DNA from: Mycobacteroides chelonae CCUG 47445
Lineage (GTDB): Bacteria > Actinomycetota > Actinomycetes > Mycobacteriales > Mycobacteriaceae
Assembly (NCBI RefSeq): GCF_001632805.1
Contig: NZ_CP007220.1
Coordinates: 4,340,001 to 4,404,000, forward strand
Direction of reading: 5' to 3'
DNA length: 64,000 nucleotides
Shown here: piece after piece, positions 8,947 to 22,369 of the stretch
How positions within the stretch are numbered: position 1 is the first letter of the stretch
How the letters are laid out: every line of letters begins with the position of its first letter
Translations under genes and position numbers: made by a program
Notes under the pieces: model-generated
Told to the model about the DNA's origin: nothing
Database searches by the model: none
What the model saw: only the letters and a program-made list of their open reading frames with translations

Positions 8947-9699
8947 TTAGACGTCGCGTCGCTGCACGACGACCAGGGCCGCAGCGAGCGTGATGACAAC
9001 CACGGTAGCAAAGTAGATGAGAGAGCCGGTGGTACCCCAAACGAAGCGCACACCGTCGGAGGTGTACCACGGCACACCGGTAAACCTGATTGCGTTCGCG
9101 AAAGGAAGGAAGGGCTGCAACGCCTTTCCGGCATCAGTGAGCCAGCCCAGCATCAACTCGAGCACCGTCGGCCACAACAGCAGCACCGCAACAGCACCCG
9201 CGGTGTGCTTCAGCAACACACCCACCGCCACCGCGAGTACGGCACACAAGAACGCGTACACGCTCACCGAACCAATCGTGTTCCACACGCCGGCGCTGTC
9301 GAGCATCAAGTTCGCACCCGCCACGGGTCCGGCCATGGCGCGCACCAACACGATCGAGGTCAGCGTGGTGACCGCGGTGACCACTGCCACCCAGACCCCC
9401 GCGACCAGGGCCTTGGCACCGATTACCGACAACCTGTTGGGCGAGGCCTGAAAGGTGGTTCGCACCATTGCGGTTCGATTCTCATTGGTCACCGTCATCG
9501 CGGCGAGCACCATCAGCAGCGGCACCCCCACGACGGTCGCACCGCCCGCGGCGTCACCAGGGGTGATCGGCGCGTACACAGAGGCCGATCCGCCCTGCAG
9601 GCCCGCTAATCCCAACCCCAAGGCCAGGGCAAGCAGGCTGCACCACACCGCAGAACGCGAGGTGGATACCTTGATCCGCTCGGCCGCGATAACACCCAT
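8947..9699 (-). CDS. ABC-2 type exporter permease
   Basis: A 250-residue integral membrane protein with about six hydrophobic helices (for example GATVVGVPLLMVLAAMTV and VSVYAFLCAVLAVAVGVLL), arranged like ABC-2/CcmA-linked permeases. It begins MGVIAAERIKVSTSRSAVW, the usual short cytoplasmic N-terminus. Its ATG overlaps the TGA of the ATPase gene (ATGA), so the two are translationally coupled and form one exporter. The substrate is unknown; the family includes drug, lantibiotic and small-molecule efflux systems. Confidence 0.87.
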   Translation of the reverse strand: MGVIAAERIKVSTSRSAVWCSLLALALGLGLAGLQGGSASVYAPITPGDAAGGATVVGVPLLMVLAAMTVTNENRTAMVRTTFQASPNRLSVIGAKALVAGVWVAVVTAVTTLTSIVLVRAMAGPVAGANLMLDSAGVWNTIGSVSVYAFLCAVLAVAVGVLLKHTAGAVAVLLLWPTVLELMLGWLTDAGKALQPFLPFANAIRFTGVPWYTSDGVRFVWGTTGSLIYFATVVVITLAAALVVVQRRDV

Positions 9700-10652
9700 C
9701 AGCGAACACCCTCCGCGTCCGCAACTGCGTCCGCAGAGACCTGGCTGCGGTACTGCACGGCATCATCGGTCAGCGACAGGTACGCGTCCTCCAACGAAAC
9801 CCGTTGCGGGGAAAGTTCGTACAAGGTGACGCCACGACGTGCGGCAAGCTCGCCGACCTGTTCGATAAGAGCACCGCTGATCTCCAGCACGCTTGCCTCT
9901 CCACCGTGTTCCGAAACGTGCACCGAGAAGCCACTTTCCTCCGCCGCCGTGCGCAGGGCCTCGAGTTGAGGGCTGCGCACCCGCACCACATCGGCGCCGG
10001 CCCGACTGACGAACTCATGCATGGATGTCGCCGCGATAAGCCGACCGCGGCCGATGACCACCAATTGGTCTGCCGTGTTGGCCATTTCGGAGAGCAGGTG
10101 ACTGGAGACCAGCACCGTGCGGCCCTGCGCGGCCAGGCTCTGCATCAGGGTCCGAATCCAATGAATGCCTTCGGGGTCCAGGCCGTTGACCGGTTCATCG
10201 AACAGCAACACCTGGGGATCGCCGAGCAGTGCGACGGCAATGCCCAGCCGCTGCGACATACCCAGGGAGAAGGTGCCCGCATGACGACCGGCCACGTCGG
10301 TCAGCCCGACCATCTCCAGCACTTCGTCCACCCGCCGGGAAGGAATGTCATTGGCGGCGGCGATCCACCTCAGGTGGTTACGCGCCGTCCGATTGGGGTG
10401 AAACTGCTTGGGATCCAGCAGCGCCCCAACCTCGCGCAGCGGATGGTCGATCTCGTGATACTGCTTGCCGCCGATGGTCGCAGTCCCGGACGTCGGGCGA
10501 GCCAGCCCGACGATCATGCGCAACGTCGTTGACTTACCTGCCCCGTTGGGTCCCAGGAACCCGGTCACGACGCCCGGCTCGATGGTTACCGAGAGGTCAT
10601 CGACCGCCGGGGTCTGCCCATAGACCTTGGTCAGCGACCGCAGTTCGATCAT
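9699..10652 (-). CDS. ABC exporter ATP-binding subunit
   Basis: A 317-residue ATPase starting MIELRSLTKVYGQTPAVDDL. The Walker A is GPNGAGKST (about residues 38-46), the signature is a divergent LGMSQ-type motif (FSLGMSQRLGIA), and the Walker B is LLFDEPVNGLDPEG. The C-terminal 90 residues resemble the domain of CcmA/DrrA-type exporter ATPases. The start is placed at the ATG giving the standard MIEL opening; an upstream in-frame extension would run into thiG. Only 17 bases separate it from the end of thiG, so it may share the riboswitch-controlled thi transcript. Confidence 0.92.
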   Translation of the reverse strand: MIELRSLTKVYGQTPAVDDLSVTIEPGVVTGFLGPNGAGKSTTLRMIVGLARPTSGTATIGGKQYHEIDHPLREVGALLDPKQFHPNRTARNHLRWIAAANDIPSRRVDEVLEMVGLTDVAGRHAGTFSLGMSQRLGIAVALLGDPQVLLFDEPVNGLDPEGIHWIRTLMQSLAAQGRTVLVSSHLLSEMANTADQLVVIGRGRLIAATSMHEFVSRAGADVVRVRSPQLEALRTAAEESGFSVHVSEHGGEASVLEISGALIEQVGELAARRGVTLYELSPQRVSLEDAYLSLTDDAVQYRSQVSADAVADAEGVR

Positions 10653-10669
10653 GCGGCCCACTATGCCAG

Positions 10670-11651
<982 letters not shown>

Positions 11652-11655
<4 letters not shown>

Positions 11656-12713
11656 CGGGCCTCCTGACTATGTGCCTTCTCAAACCGGCGGGGATCGACG
11701 GCATTCGGCGACTCGCCTCCGTCAAGCACCACCCCGATCGTCTTCGCCGTCCACGGCGCGAGGAGAAACCCCGAGCGGCCATGACCGGCGGCCACGAGAG
11801 TCCGATCGTCGATCCTGCCCACCATGGGCAGATTGTCATCGGTCATCGGGCGTAGACCCGCCGCGCATTCGGCGAATTCGTACTCCCCCAGACAGGGCAG
11901 CACTGCACACGCGTCGTCGAGCAGGTCCCGCACGCCTGCCACGGCAGGCGCGGTGTCGTGGCCATGCTCGTACTGCGTGGCGCCCACGACGACACCGTCG
12001 TGTCGGGGCACCAGGTAGACATGGCGTCCGTGTACGCGCGCCCGGATCACGTTCGAGGGCGGGGGCATCGCGCCGGGGCGCCGTCGCAGCCTCAACACCT
12101 CGCCCTTCACCGGACGAATCGGCAGATTCGCGAGTGTCGCCGCCTGCACCCCGTTCGCGATCACGATCTGATCGGCAGATGCGTCTTCGACGTGGGCAAC
12201 CGCAGGGCCCTTACGCACGCCGAGCGCCTCACATTCGGTGGCCAACACATGCAACACCGCACGATTGTCGACGGCGAGTTCTTCGGGCGCGGTAAATCCG
12301 CGACGGATGTTCTGCGCCAGCAGCGGCTCGATATCCCGGGCATTGGTGGTCGCGGAAACGGTATGACCGCGCCCGGCCAGCCAGTCCGCCATGGTCCTCA
12401 GCTCGCCGACATCGGCCGTGTCGACGGCCACGGTGAGTGACCCCCGCGCGGTGATCACCGCGCCTGCCGCGTCCTCGTCGAGGAAGCCGTCGCGCCAGAT
12501 CCCGAGCGATTCGATACCCAGATCCAGCAGGTCATCCTCACCCGGCCAGGCCTCGCTGTAGGGCGCAAGCATGCCGCCCGCCACCCAGGACGGGCCCTTT
12601 CGGCCGTCGTCGTGGACGGTGACCTGCCAGCCGCGGCGGGCAGCTTCACGGGCCACGGAAAGCCCGATGACCCCGCCGCCGATGACGGCGACAGAGCCTG
12701 GTTGAGACGACAT
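11652..12713 (-). CDS. thiO: Glycine oxidase ThiO
   Basis: A 353-residue FAD-dependent oxidase that converts glycine to the imine used by ThiG. The dinucleotide-binding motif [21 protein letters not shown] is at the N-terminus and the DAO-family C-terminal motif [18 protein letters not shown] is near the end. The start [10 protein letters not shown] is chosen over an upstream ATG because the latter falls within the riboswitch's 3' part. It is the first gene of the thi operon and lies directly behind the TPP riboswitch. Confidence 0.95.
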
Positions 12714-12725
12714 CACAATCGGAGT

Positions 12726-12818
12726 CACTCCCTTCGCCGGCATGACCCGGATCAGGTCGGACGGTCAGGGCTGGATTCGTTGGCCCACTCTCAGCCCGCT
12801 CATCCCGGGGCTCCCGCG
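12726..12818 (-). ncRNA. TPP riboswitch (THI element)
   Basis: On the minus strand the sequence contains the conserved thi-box parts in order: a GGGGATGAGCGG-like 5' stem with GGGCTGAGAG, a variable P3 region, then ACCTGATCCGGGTCATGCC and closing GGCGAAGGGAG. It lies in the leader of thiO and ends about 13 bases before the thiO ATG. By analogy with known actinobacterial THI elements, binding of thiamine pyrophosphate should hide the thiO ribosome site and lower translation, and so reduce thiO-thiS-thiG. Boundaries are approximate. Confidence 0.95.
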
Positions 12819-12851
12819 TTACTTACATCTACAACGCTAGCGTCTTCGACT

Positions 12852-13538
12852 ATGCACCCGCGTTCGGCCCGGCTTGGGTCTGCCCACCTCTATCTCTGTA
12901 CCGACGCGCGCCGCGAGCGCGGCGATCTCGCCGAATTCGTGGATGCCGCCCTTGACGGCGGGGTCGACATCGTGCAGCTGCGCGACAAGGGTTCAGTCGG
13001 TGAGCAGCAGTTCGGCCGGCTTGAGCCCACCGAAGAACTGGAGTACCTGGCTGTTCTCGGTGCCGCCGCCGCACGTCACGGTGCCTTGTTCGCGGTCAAC
13101 GACCGTGCCGATATCGCCCGCGTGGCGGGGGCCGACATCCTGCATCTCGGCCAGGACGACCTGCCTCTTACGGTCGCCAGGGAGATCGTCGGTCCGGATG
13201 TGCTGATCGGCCGGTCCACACATGACGCTGTTCAAGCCCGCCAGGCGGCCCTCGATACCGAGGTCGACTACTTCTGCTGCGGGCCGTGCTGGCCGACGCC
13301 CACCAAACCGGGCCGCACCGCGGCCGGCCTCGGGCTTGTCAGCACGGCCGCCGCCCTCGGAACTGCCAAGCCCTGGTTCGCTATCGGCGGTATCGACGAG
13401 GCGCGGGTGCCCGAGGTGGTCGCGGCCGGAGCATCGCGGATTGTCGTGGTGCGGGCGATCACCGCGTCGGTCGATCCCGGTGCGGCGGCAGCGTCCCTTC
13501 GCGAGCTAGTTCACCCAGCGCATACCGCACGCACGTAA
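12852..13538 (+). CDS. thiE: Thiamine-phosphate synthase
   Basis: A 228-residue TIM-barrel enzyme that joins hydroxymethylpyrimidine pyrophosphate and thiazole phosphate. Motifs: [69 protein letters not shown] and WFAIGGID. The ATG giving [15 protein letters not shown] is chosen because homology starts there. It is divergent from thiO with a 138-base shared region almost filled by the riboswitch; no clear ribosome site precedes it, so a leaderless transcript is possible. This matches thiE (Rv0414c) opposite thiO in M. tuberculosis. Confidence 0.94.
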   Translation: MHPRSARLGSAHLYLCTDARRERGDLAEFVDAALDGGVDIVQLRDKGSVGEQQFGRLEPTEELEYLAVLGAAAARHGALFAVNDRADIARVAGADILHLGQDDLPLTVAREIVGPDVLIGRSTHDAVQARQAALDTEVDYFCCGPCWPTPTKPGRTAAGLGLVSTAAALGTAKPWFAIGGIDEARVPEVVAAGASRIVVVRAITASVDPGAAAASLRELVHPAHTART

Positions 13539-13581
13539 ACCACGCAGATCTGCTGCACCCGGTATGCGCTCGGCGTACGTC

Positions 13582-13953
13582 TCAGGGCCAGATCTGCGCC
13601 GGAGCCTCCGGATACTTCGCCTTCCAGCCCGCCCATTGCGCATCGGTAGGCCCGATCACGCTCTCGAGAATGGTCCACTTCGGGCCGGTCTTTCTGAGCA
13701 GGCCCTCATACCGCGTGGGGTCGGGGCCACCGGTGTCCTGCAGCTGACCGTCGATCAGTGCCCAGTCGTCAGCGCTCTTGAACGTCGTCACGTCGAGTTT
13801 GACGGGTTTACCCAGGTCGGCTTCGACACGAGCAAGCGCGGTCGCCACCACCTCGTTGCGCTCGCCCGGCCCGCTCTCCGCTTTCTCCGAGCTGCAGGCT
13901 CCCATCAGCACGCTCGTGATCACGGCCAGCATCAGGAGAAATCCGGTACGCAT
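13582..13953 (-). CDS. Putative lipoprotein of unknown function
   Basis: A 123-residue protein with a signal peptide ending in VLMGAC (Cys near residue 20), followed by a short polar linker (SSEKAESGPGE). The mature part has LGKPVKLDVTTFKSADDWALIDGQLQD and WTILESVIGPTDAQWAGW, a small mixed alpha/beta fold with conserved tryptophans. It converges with thiE and lies 9 bases after mutT3 on the same strand. I do not recognise a family. Confidence 0.75.
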   Translation of the reverse strand: MRTGFLLMLAVITSVLMGACSSEKAESGPGERNEVVATALARVEADLGKPVKLDVTTFKSADDWALIDGQLQDTGGPDPTRYEGLLRKTGPKWTILESVIGPTDAQWAGWKAKYPEAPAQIWP

Positions 13954-13962
13954 AACCGAACG

Positions 13963-14562
13963 CTACGGCAGTTGCCAGGCGAAGCGCCCGGGCTCAAGCT
14001 CGACGGTGCCGGGCCCGGAGAAACCATTCGATGTCCCCTGCAGCGTCGCGACCACCCGCAGCAGCGGCCACGCCGACTTGAACCCGGGATGCAACCGCAT
14101 TCCCTCGATCTTTTCCTCGGGCACCCATCGCAGCTCGGTGCTCTCGTGATTGGCCTCGGTGGGCAACAACTCGGGGGCATCGGCAACAACCGTCGTGTAC
14201 GTCCAGTGCGCCTGGCCGTCAATGCGTTTGGTCACCACCGAGGAGCGGATGGTCATGGCGCCCGGCTCGATTCCCGCTTCCTCGGCTGCCTCCCGGACCG
14301 CTGCCTGCTCGGCAGACTCATGGCTGTCCCGCGCCCCGCCGGGCAACGCCCAGGTACCACCCTGATGGCTCCACCAGGCCCGGTGCTGTAGCAGCACCGC
14401 AGGCTGTCCACTCGCCAGCGGTGCGCGCAACAGCAAACCCGCTGCACCGAACCGCCCCCAGAATCGCGCACCCGTGTCAGCGACAACCCATCCGTCACCG
14501 TCGCCACGCACAGAGTCCACAGTAGAGCCACCAAAGACTAAATATGCTCTTAGACTTCCCAT
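13963..14562 (-). CDS. mutT3: NUDIX hydrolase MutT3
   Basis: A 199-residue NUDIX protein corresponding by position to MutT3 (Rv0413) between thiE and glnX. The Nudix box GGARDSHESAEQAAVREAAEEAGI lies about residues 75-98 and carries the full catalytic glutamates. VRGDGDGWVVADTG near the N-terminus matches the mycobacterial MutT3 opening. MutT3 proteins hydrolyse oxidised nucleotides such as 8-oxo-dGTP. In-frame GTG codons at 14520 and 14511 would give proteins 14-17 residues shorter, so the start is uncertain. It is divergent from glnX with 25 bases between. Confidence 0.9.
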   Translation of the reverse strand: MGSLRAYLVFGGSTVDSVRGDGDGWVVADTGARFWGRFGAAGLLLRAPLASGQPAVLLQHRAWWSHQGGTWALPGGARDSHESAEQAAVREAAEEAGIEPGAMTIRSSVVTKRIDGQAHWTYTTVVADAPELLPTEANHESTELRWVPEEKIEGMRLHPGFKSAWPLLRVVATLQGTSNGFSGPGTVELEPGRFAWQLP

Positions 14563-14587
14563 TAAGGCCGGGAGAGGAAGGTAAGAG

Positions 14588-15912
14588 GTGACTGTCGGGA
14601 CGACGCGGTTAGCACACCCGTCGACCGAGCCCGTCGGCGCGACAACACCCGTCGTGCCGGCTCATCCGTGGTGGTGGTTCCTTAAGTCCACTCCCGGCAA
14701 GATTCTGATGCTCGGTATCGTCCTGGCCACCGCCGGCGTGCTGTCCGCGGTGGCCACTTCGGCGAGCGTGCAGAACCGGCAACTCGCCCTGAGTACAGTG
14801 CTCAACCACACCGAACCGCTGGCGTACTCCGCCGGACAGCTGTACAGCACCCTGTCGGTCGCCGATGCCGCGGCGACCACCGCGTTCATCGCGGGCACCG
14901 AACCACAGGGCGTCCGCGAGCGGTACGAGCAGGCCATCACCGATGCCTCGACCGCACTCGTCGCCGCGTCCAGCGGTCTCACCGACCGGCCGATGCAGGA
15001 GCTGCTGAGCCGGATCAACGCCGAGCTGTCCGTTTACACCGGACTCGTCGAGACCGCGCGCACCAACAATCGGGCCAGCAATCCCGTCGGCGCCTCGTAC
15101 CTGAGCGAGGCCTCCGCGCTGATGCAGCACACGATCCTGCCCGACGCGCAGCGTCTCTACGAGGAAACGTCCAACCGCGTCGATCAGGAGACCAGCGCAT
15201 CCACCCGGGTGCCCTTCCCGGTGATCCTCATCGTGCTGGCCACCATGATCGGTGGGGTCCTCGGCCATCGCTGGTTGTCCAAGCAGACGCGACGCCTCAT
15301 CAATCCCGGCATGCTGGCGGGGGGCGCGGCCCTACTGCTTATGGTGGTTTGGGTGGGCATCGCATTGGCCGTCTCCGCCTCGCTGGGCACCGACGCGCGC
15401 AATGGTGGCGCCCACTCGCTGAAAACCATCACCCAACTCGTCATCTCGGCTCAGCAGGCCCGCGCCGACGAGACACTGGCACTGATCCGCCGTGGTGATG
15501 AGAGCGTGCGCAAGAAGTCGTACTACGACCGCATCGACGAGATGGAACGAAAGATCGGCGAGTACCTGACCAACCCGGATGCCATCGCCCGCGCGGACCT
15601 GGAACGGGCGCAGCAGCTACTCACCAGATGGCGGCAGGCCGATGACCGGATCAACGCCTACATCGGTGTCGGCAACTACCAGGCTGCCACCCAGGTGGCG
15701 CTGGGCAGCAGTGAATCGGACTCGACACCGGCATTCGACAGCCTCGATGCGGCGCTGCGCAACGGCGTTCAGGACAGCCGTCGCCAACTCCGCTCGGGTG
15801 TTCTCAATGCCGAACGTGCGTTGACCTTGTCCTCCGCGGGCGCGTTGATCCTCTCGGTGGGTGGCGCGATATGCGTGGGGGTCGGTCTGTGGCCGAGGCT
15901 GAGCGAGTACCG

Positions 15913-15916
<4 letters not shown>
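14588..15916 (+). CDS. glnX: GlnX-type transmembrane sensor protein
   Basis: A 442-residue membrane protein with four predicted helices (about residues 38-60, 208-226, 243-268 and 415-437) that leave two extracytoplasmic helical domains, like the sensory part of chemoreceptors. It is the homologue of Rv0412c/GlnX, which transmits the signal of amino-acid-loaded GlnH to PknG. The start is a GTG with AGGAAGG upstream. Its stop overlaps the glnH ATG (ATGA), and glnH overlaps pknG the same way, so this is a tightly coupled three-gene operon. Confidence 0.9.
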
Positions 15917-20281
<4,365 letters not shown>

Positions 20282-20285
<4 letters not shown>

Positions 20286-22369
20286 CGGGTCAGGTCCTGG
20301 GCCTGGATCGCGGTGATCGCGACCGTGTTGACGATGTCCTCCACCAGAGCGCCGCGGGAGAGATCGTTGATGGGTTTGCGCAAGCCCTGCAGCACGGGAC
20401 CGATGGCGATGGCTCCGGCACTGCGCTGCACCGCCTTATAGGTGTTGTTCCCGGTGTTGAGGTCCGGGAAGATCAGTACCGTCGCACGTCCGGCGACCAG
20501 GGAGTCGGGCATCTTGGTGGCCGCCACCGAGGGCTCCACCGCCGCGTCGTACTGGATGGGACCCTCGACCAACAGCTCGGGCTGCCTGGTACGAACCAAT
20601 TCGGTTGCGATACGCACCTTTTCCACCTCGGCACCGCTACCCGAGTTTCCTGTCGAGTAGGACAGCATCGCGACCCGCGGGTCGATGCCGAACTGGGCCG
20701 CGGTGCGCGCCGAGGAGATGGCGATATCGGCCAGCTGCTCAGAGGTGGGGTCGGGCACGATGGCGCAGTCGCCATAGGCCAATACCCGGTCGGCCAGGCA
20801 CATCAGGAAGATGCTGGACACTGTAGAAACACCGGACGTCGTCCTTATGATTTCGAACGCCGGCCTAATCGTGTGCGCGGTGGTGTGTGCCGCGCCCGAC
20901 ACCATGCCGTCGACGATGTCGTTGTACACCAGCATGGTGCCGAAGTACGAGACGTTGCGCATGATCTCGCGTGCACGATCAGGAGTCATGCCCTTGTGCT
21001 TGCGCAGCTCGAAGTACTGGCCCGCGAACTGCTCGGCGAGCTCACTGGTCTTGGGGCTGACCACCAGTGCATTCGAGATGTCCACGCCCAGCTCTGCTGC
21101 GCGGGAACGAATTTCCGCCTCTTCACCCAGGATTGTCAGATCTGCGACCTGGCGCTGCAGCAGTCGGCCGGCCGCCTTGAGGATCCTGTCGTCGTCGCCC
21201 TCCGGGAGCACGATGCGCTTACGGTTGTCCCGCGCCCGATCCAGCAGCTGATACTCGAACATCTGCGGCGTGGTGACTGATGGGATCGGAATGGCCAACT
21301 GCGCGATGAGATCCGCGCCATCGACATACCGATCCATCAGCGCCAGCGCGGTGTCGATCTTGCGGGCCGAGGCCACCGTGACACGGCCCCGGGCATGCGC
21401 CGCGGCGCTCGCGGTCTCGAACGTGCCCGAATCCGTCTCGATGATCGGCAACCGCAGCCCGATCCCGTCCACCAGGTCGGCGATCCGCGGGTGCAGCTTG
21501 AGTCCGCCGTTGAGGATGATCGCGGACAGCGATGGAAATCCTTCCGCCACATGCGCACTCGCCACCGCCAGCAGCACATCGGATCGGTCGGCGGGGAAGA
21601 TGACGGCCTGCCCCTCTTGCAGGCGCTCCAAACAGTGCTCGGCCGTCATGCCTGCCACCATGAAGCTGGTGGCCTCGCGGGACAGCAGTGCCTCGTCGCC
21701 GCTGACCAAGGAGCCCTTCACCGCTTTCATGAGCTCTTCTACCGAGGGCGAGACCAGCAGCGGCACCTCGGGCAGCACCCAGGCCGGCTTGTCGAAACGC
21801 GACAACGCCTGGCGCACCTCGTCCAGCTGATCGGGATTACACCGGTTGGCCACAATGGCGGCGGTGTGTGCACGCTGCACCTTGAGCTCGCCGAGACAGA
21901 CCTCGGCAAGGGCCGCCACCTCGTCCGGCGTTCGATCGAATCCCTTGATGGTCAACAGAACCGGGGCGCCGAGATTGACCGCGATGCGGGCGTTGGTACT
22001 CAGCTCGCTGGGACTTGCGACATCGGTGTAGTCGCTGCCGACGATCACCACAGCGTCACAGCGCTCGGCGAGCGCGTGGTACCTGTCGACGATCTGGGCG
22101 ATCGCCGCATCTGGATCCTGATGGAGATCGTGGTACGAGACGCCGAGACAATCCTCATAGGCGATGTCTGCGGTGCTCTGCTCCAGTAGCAGTTCCAGGA
22201 TGTAGTCCACACTCTCCCCGGAGCGCGCGATGGGGCGGAACACACCCACGCGTGCCACCGACGCGGCCAGCCGATGCATCACACCCAGTGCGACGGTGGA
22301 CTTTCCGGTATCACCTTCGGGTGAGGCAATGTAGATACTGGACGCCTTCAATCCTCTAGCCTCGGTCAT
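20282..22369 (-). CDS. pta: Phosphate acetyltransferase
   Basis: A 695-residue multidomain Pta. The N-terminal P-loop domain has [15 protein letters not shown] (about 15-29), the central DRTGG domain is around residues 210-330 and the C-terminal PTA domain holds [15 protein letters not shown] and [16 protein letters not shown]. It makes acetyl phosphate from acetyl-CoA; with AckA it forms the acetate overflow/assimilation pathway. Its ATG overlaps the TGA of an upstream GH38 mannosidase (ATGA), an unusual partner. Confidence 0.95.

Noticed and set aside
12612..12851. Longer reading of thiE starting upstream of the riboswitch
   Set aside because: It would run through the antisense of thiO and the riboswitch, and thiE homology begins at the ATG at 12852.
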